Shown: piece after piece, positions 26,982-35,194 of the stretch | How positions within the stretch are numbered: position 1 is the stretch's first letter | Layout of the letters: every line of letters starts with the position of its first letter | Assembly: GCA_041161065.1 (NCBI GenBank) | Contig: JBEAVE010000030.1 | Coordinates: 101,606 to 165,605, forward strand | Direction of reading: 5' to 3' | Source of the DNA: DYRG01 sp041161065 | Lineage (GTDB): Bacteria > Pseudomonadota > Gammaproteobacteria > Beggiatoales > Beggiatoaceae | DNA: 64,000 bases | The notes under the pieces: model-generated | Told to the model about the DNA's origin: nothing | What the model saw: only the letters and a program-made list of their open reading frames with translations | Database searches by the model: none | Position numbers and translations under genes: made by a program

Positions 26982-28343
26982 TTAGAAAGGTAGTTGTAAT
27001 GAATTATTCACTGCTAACATTTGTGAACGAAATTGTTGTTGAACTTCACTTAAAACGGTTTCATTATCGGCTTCAAAACGTAACACTAAACAAGGCGTAG
27101 TATTTGATGAGCGAACTAATCCCCAACCATTTTTGAAATCCACTCTCAAACCATCAATAGTACTAATTTGTTCTGCGTTTGGAAATTGTGCTTGTTTTGA
27201 AAATTTATCCATAAAACTAAAATTTTCTCCTTCATTTACATAGACTTGAATTTCAGGTGTGCTTACTGCATCGGGCAATTGTTCAAATACTTCGGCGGGA
27301 GAAAATGTTTGTTTCGATAAAATCTCTAATAAACGCGCGGCGGTATAAAGTGCATCATCAAACCCATACCAGCGTTCTTTAAAGAAAATATGTCCGCTCA
27401 TTTCACCTGCTAATAAACCACTTTCTTTTAATTTTGTTTTCATAAAAGAATGCCCCGTTTTCCACATAATGGGGATTCCATTTGATTCTTCAATTATTTT
27501 GCTCAAATGACGCGAACATTTTACATCAAAAATGATTTCACTTTGTGGGTGACGACTTAAAATATCTTTTGCATACAACATCATTTGACGATCTGCCCAA
27601 ATCACTTTTCCTCGATTATCCACTACGCCTAAACGATCGCCATCGCCATCAAATCCTAACCCTAAATCGGCATTGGTTTCTTTCACTTTTGAAATCAAAT
27701 CTTGAAGATTTTTCAATTGGGTTGGATCGGGGTGGTGATTAGGGAAATTACCGTCGATTTCACAAAACAATTCAATCACTTCACAACCTAACATTTTCAA
27801 TAAGCGCGGAGCTAATTCTCCCGCGACCCCATTTCCACAATCGACAACGACTTTAAATGGACGATCTAATTTCACATCAGTTGTAATGCGGTTCAAATAG
27901 GCTTCTTTAATGTCGAGTTGTTCGCGCGTTCCTTTGCCTGAAATCAAATTTTTGTTATCAATTCGGGTTTTCAAATTTGTAATACTTTCTGAAAAGAGCG
28001 TTTCTCCATTAATCATCATTTTCAAACCATTATAATTTGCGGGATTATGACTGCCGGTGAGCATGACACCGCTGCCTGTTTGTAAATGATAGGTTGCAAA
28101 ATAAAGAACGGGCGTTGGAACACAGCCTAAATCAATCACTTGCCGACCTGTAGACATTAACCCTTCAATTAAACTTTCGATTAAAATGGGTCCCGATAAA
28201 CGTCCATCACGCGCGACGACCATTTTAGAGCAATGACAATCCGCTGCTTCGCTTCCGATGGCTTGTCCGATTTGATAAACAATTGATTCTGTTAAAGTTT
28301 CACCAACAATACCGCGAATATCGTATGCTCGAAAGATTGACAT
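26982..28343 (-). CDS. algC: Phosphomannomutase/phosphoglucomutase
   Basis: 453 residues from the ATG at 28343, which has AAGGGGA ideally spaced; an upstream TTG in frame is rejected. Active-site phosphoserine loop TGSHNPANYNGLK, metal loop GFDGDGDRLGVVD, sugar-binding GEMSGHIFF and phosphate-binding RSSNTTPCLVLRFEA are all present. This is the AlgC type that supplies mannose-1-P and glucose-1-P for polysaccharide and LPS. The argB-algC neighbourhood is common in gammaproteobacteria (algC-argB). It is the head of the minus-strand operon and divergent from cbbM. Confidence 0.93.
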   Translation of the reverse strand: MSIFRAYDIRGIVGETLTESIVYQIGQAIGSEAADCHCSKMVVARDGRLSGPILIESLIEGLMSTGRQVIDLGCVPTPVLYFATYHLQTGSGVMLTGSHNPANYNGLKMMINGETLFSESITNLKTRIDNKNLISGKGTREQLDIKEAYLNRITTDVKLDRPFKVVVDCGNGVAGELAPRLLKMLGCEVIELFCEIDGNFPNHHPDPTQLKNLQDLISKVKETNADLGLGFDGDGDRLGVVDNRGKVIWADRQMMLYAKDILSRHPQSEIIFDVKCSRHLSKIIEESNGIPIMWKTGHSFMKTKLKESGLLAGEMSGHIFFKERWYGFDDALYTAARLLEILSKQTFSPAEVFEQLPDAVSTPEIQVYVNEGENFSFMDKFSKQAQFPNAEQISTIDGLRVDFKNGWGLVRSSNTTPCLVLRFEADNETVLSEVQQQFRSQMLAVNNSLQLPF

Positions 28344-28427
28344 GTTGTTCCCCTTAAATTTTAACGTTGTTCTGCATTGCAACCGTTTATTATAGTGGAG
28401 TTTGCGTAAAAAGTTTGCAAAAAATAG

Positions 28428-28443
28428 ATAAGTTTTTACTTAT
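28428..28443. promoter_or_regulatory. Palindromic operator candidate upstream of cbbM
   Basis: ATAAGT (28428-28433), TTTT, ACTTAT (28438-28443): a perfect 6-bp inverted repeat 96 bases before the cbbM ATG in the algC-cbbM divergent region. LysR-type regulators such as CbbR bind A/T-rich interrupted palindromes of this kind, at about this distance from form II RuBisCO genes. No cbbR gene is in the window, so the regulator is inferred. Confidence 0.5.
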
Positions 28444-28538
28444 GGTGATAATCACAAAGTTTGATTTTTAATTATGCCTAGAATGCGGTATAGTATTCTC
28501 ACCCTATACATTACCAAATAAAACACAGGAGTAGAAAA

Positions 28539-29927
28539 ATGTCAGATCAATCAGGTCGTTATGCACGCCTAAGCCTCAAAGAAGCGGATTTAATTGCCGA
28601 CGGCAAACACGTTTTATGCGCGTATCATTTCAAGCCTAAAGCGGGCTATGAACCCGTCGCCACCGCCGCGCATTTCGCCGCTGAATCCTCAACAGGCACG
28701 AACGTCGACGTGTGCACCACCGACGATTTCACCAAAGGCGTGGACGCGCTTGTTTATGAAGTGACCCAAATGGCAGACGGCGATTATTTAATGAAAATCG
28801 CGTATCCCGTTGAATTATTTGATAGAAATATCACCGACGGACGCGCTATGTTAGTGTCATTCTTAACGCTCGCGATCGGTAACAATCAAGGCATGGGCGA
28901 TGTCGAATACGCCAAAATGCACGATTTTTATGTGCCGCCTAAATTCTTGCAACTCTTTGATGGTCCAGCCGTTAATATTCAAGAAATGTGGCGCACATTG
29001 GGTCGTCCGTTGGTGAATGGTGGAATGGTGGTTGGCACGATTATCAAACCTAAACTCGGCTTACGTCCTCAGCAATTTGCAGATGCGTGCTATATGTTTT
29101 GGTTGGGGGGTGATTTCATTAAAAACGACGAACCTCAAGGAAATCAAGTCTTTGCACCCTTAAAAGAAACCATTCGCTTAGTTGCCGACACCATGAAACG
29201 CGCCCAAGACGAAACGGGTGAAGCCAAATTGTTCTCTGCAAACATTAGTGCTGATGATCCGTTTGAAATGATTGCACGCGGCGAATATATCCTTGAAACA
29301 TTTGGTGAAAATGCGAGTCATGTGGCGTTTTTAGTGGACGGTTATTTAGCGGGCACAACGGGCGTAACCACTTGCCGCCGTTATTTCCCCAATCAATTCT
29401 TGCATTATCACCGCGCCGGTCACGGAGCAGTGACTTCTCCACAATCAAAACGGGGTTATACCGCATTGGTGCATTGCAAAATGTCTCGTTTGCAAGGCGC
29501 GTCAGGAATCCACACCGGCACAATGGGTTACGGCAAAATGGAAGGCGACGCTTCCGACAAAGCCATCGCGTATATGTTGGAACAAGATGTCGCGCAAGGT
29601 CCTTATTACAAACAAGAATGGTTGGGCATTAAATCCACCACGCCTATTATTTCTGGCGGCATGAACGCATTGAGATTGCCGGGCTTTTTTGACAACTTGG
29701 GTCACTCAAATATCATTCAAACTTCAGGCGGCGGCGCGTTCGGTCATATCGATGGCGGCACAGCGGGCGCGAAATCCTTACGTCAAGCCCAAGACGCATG
29801 GCAACAAGGCGTTGATTTAATTGAATATGCGAAATCTCACAAAGAATTGGCGCGCGCCTTTGAATCTTTCCCACATGACGCGGACAAACTTTATGCGGGC
29901 TGGCGTGAAAAATTAGGCGTGAAATAA
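28539..29927 (+). CDS. cbbM: RuBisCO form II large subunit
   Basis: 462 residues, the form II length, with no small subunit gene nearby. Catalytic elements: GTIIKPKLGLRP (the K of the active-site loop about residue 170) and GGDFIKNDEPQGNQVF, where K195 is the carbamylated lysine and D197/E198 bind Mg. FLVDGYLAGTTGVTT, HYHRAGHGAVTSPQS, HTGTMGYGKMEGD (loop 6) and SGGMNALRLPG complete the site. It fixes CO2 in the Calvin cycle. A strong AGGAG ribosome-binding site lies eight bases upstream. The gene stands alone: no cbbQ/cbbO activase, no other Calvin genes, and its own terminator follows. Confidence 0.98.
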   Translation: MSDQSGRYARLSLKEADLIADGKHVLCAYHFKPKAGYEPVATAAHFAAESSTGTNVDVCTTDDFTKGVDALVYEVTQMADGDYLMKIAYPVELFDRNITDGRAMLVSFLTLAIGNNQGMGDVEYAKMHDFYVPPKFLQLFDGPAVNIQEMWRTLGRPLVNGGMVVGTIIKPKLGLRPQQFADACYMFWLGGDFIKNDEPQGNQVFAPLKETIRLVADTMKRAQDETGEAKLFSANISADDPFEMIARGEYILETFGENASHVAFLVDGYLAGTTGVTTCRRYFPNQFLHYHRAGHGAVTSPQSKRGYTALVHCKMSRLQGASGIHTGTMGYGKMEGDASDKAIAYMLEQDVAQGPYYKQEWLGIKSTTPIISGGMNALRLPGFFDNLGHSNIIQTSGGGAFGHIDGGTAGAKSLRQAQDAWQQGVDLIEYAKSHKELARAFESFPHDADKLYAGWREKLGVK

Positions 29928-29950
29928 TTTTTCTCAGCCCTTGAAACATG

Positions 29951-29980
29951 AAACCTCCAATAAACTTGGAGGTTTTTTTA
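29951..29980 (+). terminator. Intrinsic terminator after cbbM
   Basis: AAACCTCCAA (29951-29960), loop TAAAC, TTGGAGGTTT (29966-29975), then a T-run to 29979. The ten-base perfect stem makes it strong. It separates cbbM from the convergent lysozyme gene. Confidence 0.92.
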
Positions 29981-30039
29981 TGTCGTTGTCATGCGTGGAA
30001 GAAAGCGGGGAGAAACATCAAAGCCTCCCTACTTTGAAA

Positions 30040-30717
30040 CTAATACCAACCCTGCATTTGAAACCACCCTGCGCGATTCAATACATCTCGTGAATAATCG
30101 CGTCCGGTGGTTTTGCAATCGATGTCGCTGCCGGACTGATAACAACCGAGAGCCGCCGTCGCGCCACAATTATAAGCCGCAATCATCGCCCGCAATAAAA
30201 TTGAACTCGACACCCCGCGCGTGGCTAAAAAGGTGCGGTTTTTGTTCAAAATATCCGCCGCGTACATTAAATTGCTGTAAGGGTCTTGCCAATTGCCAGT
30301 GCGCGCAAACTCATGAAAATCATAATCAATTTGCATTAATCCGCGTCCAAACCCGGGACCGTCGTTGGGTTCTTGACCACTTCTGCCGCCGCGCGGGGAG
30401 CGTTTTGAGAAATCGCCCCGACCCGCTGGTGTTGCGGGTTTCAATGCCAATCCCCAACGTGATTCGCGCGATCCGATGCCGCAAATAATCGCGGTTGGCA
30501 ATCCCGCCCGACTCGCTGCTTCTCGAATCGCGTCTTGATATTTTAGGGCTTCGTTATGTTGTTTGATCATGCCGGGGTCGTCGGGATTCAGCGTGCTGGC
30601 GAAAGCCGTTCCGCCGCTGACCACCGCGCCGCTTGGGGTGATGATGCCGCCCCCGCTTTCGGCGTATTCGTCCTGCGGTCGTCTAAAAAATGAGGAAATG
30701 AAATCAAAAATACCCAT
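30040..30717 (-). CDS. Goose-type (GH23) lysozyme-like protein
   Basis: 225 residues. The core resembles G-type lysozyme: CGIGSRESRWGLAL with catalytic Glu85, then a Gly/Arg-rich loop, GFGRGLMQIDYDFHEFA (goose enzyme has FGLMQVD), and MIAAYNCGATAAL (goose SAYNAGAG). The last third is extra: four cysteines (CG, CYQ, DCK) and a tryptophan-rich tail. No Sec signal is visible; the N-terminus MGIFDFISSFFRRP is short and amphipathic. It could be a phage-derived endolysin, a secreted antibacterial enzyme or a wall-remodelling enzyme. No holin, immunity gene or phage gene is adjacent. Confidence in the fold is high, in the role low. Confidence 0.8.
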   Translation of the reverse strand: MGIFDFISSFFRRPQDEYAESGGGIITPSGAVVSGGTAFASTLNPDDPGMIKQHNEALKYQDAIREAASRAGLPTAIICGIGSRESRWGLALKPATPAGRGDFSKRSPRGGRSGQEPNDGPGFGRGLMQIDYDFHEFARTGNWQDPYSNLMYAADILNKNRTFLATRGVSSSILLRAMIAAYNCGATAALGCYQSGSDIDCKTTGRDYSRDVLNRAGWFQMQGWY

Positions 30718-30828
30718 TGTTTGTTGCTCCTACACTTGTATTTTCTAATCTGGAGGATTCATTCTAGCACAATGAAAAGGGATTAAACGAGTTTGTAAAA
30801 CAGGCGTTGCGCCGCGACAACCCTAGAA

Positions 30829-30860
30829 ATAAAAAAAGCCCCGATAAAAGGAGCTTTTCT
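30829..30860 (-). terminator. Intrinsic terminator of rplU-rpmA
   Basis: On the minus strand, AAAAGCTCC (30858-30850), loop of seven, GGGGCTTTTTTT (30842-30831). The stem has one G-U pair on this strand only and is followed by the U-run. It ends the rplU-rpmA operon before the lysozyme gene. Confidence 0.85.
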
Positions 30861-30877
30861 TCTCATTTGAAAGACGG

Positions 30878-31129
30878 TTAAACAATACTCACAAATTGGC
30901 GTTTCAAAGCCCCTTTGATTTCAAATTTTACCTGTCCGTCTTTTAGTGCAAATAAGGTGTGATCTTTACCGATCCCCACATTCATACCCGGATGAACGCG
31001 CGTGCCGCGTTGGCGAATGAGGATATTTCCTGCGAGCACATTTTCACCCCCAAACCGTTTCACGCCTAATCGTTTGGCTTCTGAATCGCGCCCGTTTCGA
31101 CTACTACCACCTGCTTTCTTGTGAGCCAT
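30878..31129 (-). CDS. rpmA: 50S ribosomal protein L27
   Basis: 83 residues: MAHKKAGGSSRNGRDSEAKRLGVKRFGGENVLAGNIL then RQRGT, the invariant L27 pattern. The N-terminal AHKKAGGS reaches the peptidyl-transferase centre and needs no proteolytic trimming here. Sixteen bases after rplU. The usual next gene obgE does not follow. Confidence 0.98.
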   Translation of the reverse strand: MAHKKAGGSSRNGRDSEAKRLGVKRFGGENVLAGNILIRQRGTRVHPGMNVGIGKDHTLFALKDGQVKFEIKGALKRQFVSIV

Positions 31130-31145
31130 TGCAAAATCCTCTTAA

Positions 31146-31460
31146 TTAACCCAATTGAATTTGATTGATTTTAATTGCCGTAAAATATTGGCGATGCCCT
31201 TGTTGTTTGCGGTAATGTTTGCGGCGGCGAAATTTGATGATGTAGACCTTACCCAACCGTCCTTGGTCGATAACTTCGGCGACGACTTTCGCGCCCGCGA
31301 CGGTGGGTGCACCGATTTTGGTGACTTCTGCGCCATCAGACACCATTAACGCTTCAAACTCAACCGTTGCGCCGATTTCGCCGTCGAGTTTCTCGATTCT
31401 TAAGCGGTCACCTTCACGCACAGTGAATTGTTTTCCGCCAGTTTTGATAATTGCAAACAT
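31146..31460 (-). CDS. rplU: 50S ribosomal protein L21
   Basis: 104 residues beginning MFAIIKTGGKQFTVREGDRLRIEKLDGEIG, with the C-terminal KFRRRKHYRKQQGHRQYFTAIKI RNA-binding strand typical of L21. First gene of the rplU-rpmA operon, with a promoter 55 bases upstream. Confidence 0.98.
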   Translation of the reverse strand: MFAIIKTGGKQFTVREGDRLRIEKLDGEIGATVEFEALMVSDGAEVTKIGAPTVAGAKVVAEVIDQGRLGKVYIIKFRRRKHYRKQQGHRQYFTAIKINQIQLG

Positions 31461-31514
31461 GAATAACTCCGTTTTCCTGCGAGGGAAAAGTTCTTGTGGT
31501 TATAAAAACCGCTC

Positions 31515-31543
31515 ATTATAACGAGTTCGTTTCCAAACCGCAA
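31515..31543 (-). promoter_or_regulatory. Sigma-70 promoter of rplU-rpmA
   Basis: Minus strand: TTGCGG (31543-31538), 17 bases, TATAAT (31520-31515), 55 bases before the rplU start. The remaining ~220 bases to gltX (31544-31766) are A/T-rich and hold no gene, tRNA or repeat that I can see; they should carry the gltX promoter. Confidence 0.8.
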
Positions 31544-31766
31544 CGCACCCACTCACCCCAAACCCATTCCCTCGTTTTCATAAGACAACTTTTAATCTGA
31601 GTCAGGAAACGGATATTTTTATAAATTTTCTTTTAATTTTCCTCAAATTATATAAAAACGCGCCTCTCATTTAGAAGAGCACTGCCCAAGATTTTCAAAT
31701 CATTTGCGTTGCAAAGAAAAGTTTGAAACAATAAGTTCCTTTTGAAATTAAGCGACTTTCTCAAAA

Positions 31767-33182
31767 ATGACATCAACCACTAAAACCCGTTTTGCCCCAA
31801 GCCCCACGGGTTTGGTTCATTTAGGCAATGTGCGCACCGCGCTTTTTAACGCACTTTACGCGAAAAAACAACAAGGTACATTTTTACTGCGCATTGAAGA
31901 CACCGATGCTGACCGCAGCCGCGACGAATTTACCCAACAATTAATGGCTGATTTGCGATGGTTGGGATTGGATTGGCAGGAAGGTCATGATTGCGGGGGT
32001 TCAGCCGCGCCGTATGCGCAATCTCAGCGTGCCGACATTTACGCCCGCTATTACGCCCAACTCGAGCAACAAAACGCCGCCTATCCGTGTTTTTGTTCGC
32101 CACAAGAGCTGAGCATTTCGCGCAAATTACAGCTTTCTTCGGGGCGTGCACCGCGTTATTCAGGCACTTGCGCCCATTTAACTTCTGAGGAAATTCAACG
32201 CAAAGTTGCTCAAGGTTTGAAACCCACTTTACGGTTTCGTGTTCCTCAACAAACAGTAATTGAATTTGAAGATGTCGTGCGCGGTTCTCAACGTTTCCAA
32301 GCCGATGATATTGGAGACTTTATTATTCGTCGCGCCGATGGAACACCCGCGTTTTTCTTTTGTAATGCCGTCGATGATTCACTAATGGGGGTTTCTTTAG
32401 TTTTACGCGGCGAAGATCATTTGACCAATACCCCTCGACAATTGCTCATTTTGCAAGCCCTTAATTTGAAATCCCCACAATACGGGCATATTGCTCTAAT
32501 TGTTGGCGACGACGGTTCTCCCCTTTCTAAGCGTCACGGCAGCCAAAGTTTGAAAGAGTTGCAATCACAAGGTTGGTTGCCCCAAGCGGTTTCAAATTAT
32601 TTAGCTAGATTAGGGCATACTTATAGCCAAGATCATTTCATGAGTTTAGAAGAACTTGCTCAACATTTTGAACTCTCTCGTTTAGGAAAAGCCCCCGCTC
32701 GTTTTGATGCTCAACAAATGCACCATTGGCAGCAAGTTGCTCTCACCCATTTAGATAGTGAAAATTTATGGAATTGGCTCGATAAAAGCGTGCGTTCTCA
32801 AATCCCTTTTTCTCAAAAAGAAGCCTTTATTGCTGCCGTTCGTCCTAATTTAATTTTCCCCAATGATGCTCAACAATGGGTAACAGTTTTGTTCAGTGAT
32901 TTGATCTGTTTTGAAAGCGAAGCCACTCAAGAAATTCAAATGGCTGGAAAAGCCTTTTTTGAAATGGCATTGGAAACAATTGAAACCAGCGGCACAAATT
33001 GGAGCGAATTAACAAACGCATTGAAAGTTTCTTCAGGCAAGAAAGGTAAGTCTTTGTTTATGCCATTACGTTCGGCATTCACGGGAAAAACTCACGGTCC
33101 AGAAATGGGTAAATTATTACCTTTATTAGGAAAAGAACGCGCCATTCAACGCCTTCAAAACGCTCATTCTTTAGCCGAATAA
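31767..33182 (+). CDS. gltX: Glutamyl-tRNA synthetase
   Basis: 471 residues, class I synthetase. FAPSPTGLVHLGNVRTALFNAL carries the HIGH-type motif (HLGN), LRIEDTD follows, and the KMSKS-type motif is LSKRHG (about residue 251). Cysteines in PCFCSP and SGTC around residues 110-140 form a zinc site typical of GluRS rather than GlnRS. It charges tRNA-Glu in the cytoplasm. The last 19 bases overlap the convergent dsbC-like gene. Many proteobacteria keep two gltX copies, one of relaxed specificity; which copy this is cannot be decided from this window. Confidence 0.93.
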   Translation: MTSTTKTRFAPSPTGLVHLGNVRTALFNALYAKKQQGTFLLRIEDTDADRSRDEFTQQLMADLRWLGLDWQEGHDCGGSAAPYAQSQRADIYARYYAQLEQQNAAYPCFCSPQELSISRKLQLSSGRAPRYSGTCAHLTSEEIQRKVAQGLKPTLRFRVPQQTVIEFEDVVRGSQRFQADDIGDFIIRRADGTPAFFFCNAVDDSLMGVSLVLRGEDHLTNTPRQLLILQALNLKSPQYGHIALIVGDDGSPLSKRHGSQSLKELQSQGWLPQAVSNYLARLGHTYSQDHFMSLEELAQHFELSRLGKAPARFDAQQMHHWQQVALTHLDSENLWNWLDKSVRSQIPFSQKEAFIAAVRPNLIFPNDAQQWVTVLFSDLICFESEATQEIQMAGKAFFEMALETIETSGTNWSELTNALKVSSGKKGKSLFMPLRSAFTGKTHGPEMGKLLPLLGKERAIQRLQNAHSLAE

Positions 33183-33913
33183 CCGTCACTTTTCAAAGGC
33201 GTTCCTTTCTCCAAATAATCCAAAATATCGACCGCGCTGCTATAACCTGTTGAAACCGTTCCGTCTTCAAAAAGCAGCGTGGGTGTTCCTTTTATATTTA
33301 ATACATTTCCTAACGCACTTCCTGCGCTCAATGCAAAAGTTTGACAATCTTCTAATCTAAAACGTTGGTTTTGAATGGCTTGTTCAAAAGTTGTGTGGCG
33401 ATTAGCATTACACCATACTGCGTGCATCTTCTTGAAACTTAACGATTCTTCATCGCCGCGCGGAAAAGGTAAATAACGAATTTCTACCCCTTCTGCATTG
33501 AGCCATTCTATTTCACGGTGAAATCCCAACGAATAAGGGCAAGTCACATCAGTTAAAACGGTTATTTTAAATCGTGGCTGTTGTGTTGGACTAAAGAAAA
33601 TGAAATGCTTATCATCAAGTGCATTAAGGGTTTCTTTTAATGCTATTTGGGTAGAATTTTCCACCGATTCATATAAAAAAGTCCCCTCTTTCGTGAAATG
33701 AAACAAATAATTGCCCAGTTTCGTTTGATAAAAGGGTTGTTTGGTGGAAAGAGGTGGCACAATATTTAAGGAGGGAATTAAAGAAACTTTCAAACCTGTT
33801 TCTTCAAAGGCTTCAACCAGTGTTTGTTTTGCTGCAAGGGGTAATTCAACAGCGAATCCGTTGGTTAAATAACCCCCCAATGCAACAACTACAAAAAATT
33901 TATTTCTTTGCAT
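33164..33913 (-). CDS. DsbC-like thioredoxin-fold protein with degenerate active site
   Basis: 249 residues. A signal peptide (about 1-21, GFA/V cleavage), a DsbC-type N-terminal dimerisation region, then a thioredoxin-fold domain. The active-site position reads TDVTCPYSLGFHREIEWL: C125-P-Y-S128 instead of CxxC, so the resolving cysteine is lost. The cis-proline loop (IKGTPTLLFEDG) and the second structural cysteine pair (VWC...LEDC) are kept, matching the neighbouring true DsbC. It could be a monothiol reductase, a chaperone-only DsbC, or an adaptor in a heterodimer. Its start overlaps the dsbC stop by 14 bases, and no ribosome-binding site is evident, suggesting translational coupling. Confidence 0.82.
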   Translation of the reverse strand: MQRNKFFVVVALGGYLTNGFAVELPLAAKQTLVEAFEETGLKVSLIPSLNIVPPLSTKQPFYQTKLGNYLFHFTKEGTFLYESVENSTQIALKETLNALDDKHFIFFSPTQQPRFKITVLTDVTCPYSLGFHREIEWLNAEGVEIRYLPFPRGDEESLSFKKMHAVWCNANRHTTFEQAIQNQRFRLEDCQTFALSAGSALGNVLNIKGTPTLLFEDGTVSTGYSSAVDILDYLEKGTPLKSDGYSAKE

Positions 33914-34682
33914 TATCGGCTAAAAATTGCACTAATTTTTCAGCAGGCACATAACCCGGTAATAATTCGCCCGTTGGTAATAATAAAGCGGGCGTTCCAG
34001 AAACCCCTAACTTACGCCCAAATTCAAATTGTTTTGCAACGGGATTTGGACAGTCTTTTTGAGGAACTGTTTTGCCTGATTTTGCATCGGTCAATGTTTG
34101 TTGTTTATCCTCAGCGCACCAAACAGAAACCATTGTTTTATAAGTTGGAGAACTCAAACCACCGCGAGGAAATGCAATGTAACGTATTTCAATGCCTTGA
34201 TCGTTGTATTTGCTCATTTCTTTGTGTAGTTTCGCGCAATAGAAACAATCTACATCAGTAAAAACATTCACAACATATTTGGTTTCTTTAGGTTTGAAAA
34301 TGATCATTTCATCTTCTTTGAGTTCTTTCATCGCAGAAACCCGAATACCATTACGCCGTTCTTCAGTAAGATTCTTCCCTTTTTCTTTTAAGTCTAAAAT
34401 ATCCCCGCCGCGAATTAAATAACGCCCGTCCTCTGAAAGATAAAAAATATTACCTTCTAAAACAGCTTCTTGCAAACCTTTTAACGGTGACGGTTGAATT
34501 TGTACTTCACCGGCGGCTTCCTCTCCGATCAAATTTTTCAAAGCGGATTTCATATCGGGGGACGTTTCTTTAGGCGTTTCTTTCACGGGTTCATTGTTTT
34601 GAACGGGTGGATTAGAAATGGCGGGCGGTTCGGCAGCAAATACTGCGCTACTTAATAAACTAACCCATAAAACTTTACGCAT
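33900..34682 (-). CDS. dsbC: Thiol:disulfide interchange protein DsbC
   Basis: 260 residues from the ATG at 34682, which has AGGAGA suitably spaced; an upstream in-frame start is rejected. A signal peptide ends near FAA, followed by an unusual Pro/Glu-rich linker (about 20-45), the DsbC dimerisation domain, and the catalytic domain with C146-F-Y-C149 in FTDVDCFYCAKLHKEM. The cis-Pro loop is VSGTPALLLPTG, and the structural disulfide lies in VWCAEDK/KDCPN. It isomerises wrong disulfides in periplasmic proteins and normally is kept reduced by DsbD, which is not in the window. Confidence 0.93.
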   Translation of the reverse strand: MRKVLWVSLLSSAVFAAEPPAISNPPVQNNEPVKETPKETSPDMKSALKNLIGEEAAGEVQIQPSPLKGLQEAVLEGNIFYLSEDGRYLIRGGDILDLKEKGKNLTEERRNGIRVSAMKELKEDEMIIFKPKETKYVVNVFTDVDCFYCAKLHKEMSKYNDQGIEIRYIAFPRGGLSSPTYKTMVSVWCAEDKQQTLTDAKSGKTVPQKDCPNPVAKQFEFGRKLGVSGTPALLLPTGELLPGYVPAEKLVQFLADNAKK

Positions 34683-34759
34683 TTTGCTTTCTCCTGTTAA
34701 TGATGGTTTCAATAAATAAAACGGTTGTTATAGCGATAGTTATAAACGTCAAATCCTTA

Positions 34760-34795
34760 CAAAAAAACAGGCGACTTAGAAAGCCACCTGCTTTT
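34760..34795 (-). terminator. Intrinsic terminator of the rpsP-rplS operon
   Basis: Minus strand: CAGGTGGC (34790-34783), loop, GTCGCCTG (34775-34768) with two G-U pairs, followed by a run of seven U (34767-34761). It lies 22 bases after the rplS stop. Confidence 0.85.
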
Positions 34796-34816
34796 ATTAT
34801 TTGAAAGCAAATTGCT

Positions 34817-35194
34817 TTAGGCGTTGGCGGTTGAAACTGCCACTTTTTTCGCGGGGATTTTTTCACGAATCCGTGCAGCTTTACCTTGACGATCACGCAT
34901 ATAGTAAAGTTTCGCCCGTTTCACCGCGCCACGACGTTTCACTGTCACACTTTCAATCAAAGGGCTATGGGTTTGAAACACCCGTTCTACCCCTTCGCCA
35001 TTTGAAATTTTACGCACGGTGAAAGCCGAGTTGAAACCACGATTTCTTTTCGCAATAACCAAGCCTTCAAATGCTTGCAAACGCTCGCGCGCGCCTTCTT
35101 TCACTTTCACTTGCACGATAACCGTGTCACCCGCCCGAAAGTCGGGAATATCTTTTCTCATCATATCAGATTCAAGTTGTTGAATGATATTCAT
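34817..35194 (-). CDS. rplS: 50S ribosomal protein L19
   Basis: 125 residues from the ATG at 35194: MNIIQQLESDMMRKDIPDFRAGDTV is the standard L19 N-terminus and AAGGA precedes it, so an in-frame start nine codons earlier is rejected. RGFNSAFTVRKISNGEGVERVFQTHSP and the basic RRGAVKRAKLYYMRDRQGKAARI are diagnostic. Its first codons overlap the end of trmD by 23 bases. Confidence 0.97.
   Translation of the reverse strand: MNIIQQLESDMMRKDIPDFRAGDTVIVQVKVKEGARERLQAFEGLVIAKRNRGFNSAFTVRKISNGEGVERVFQTHSPLIESVTVKRRGAVKRAKLYYMRDRQGKAARIREKIPAKKVAVSTANA

Noticed and set aside
28461..28494. TTGATT / TATAGT as the cbbM promoter
   Set aside because: The spacer is 22 bases, too long for a normal sigma-70 promoter; TATAGT may be a real -10 but the -35 is unclear.
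29991..30488. Plus-strand open frame of 165 codons
   Set aside because: Antisense to the goose-type lysozyme gene, Arg/Cys-rich nonsense composition, no domain; the minus-strand frame is clearly coding.
31544..31766. Possible tRNA or small RNA in the rplU-gltX gap
   Set aside because: No cloverleaf, T-loop or CCA pattern; only A/T-rich promoter-like DNA.
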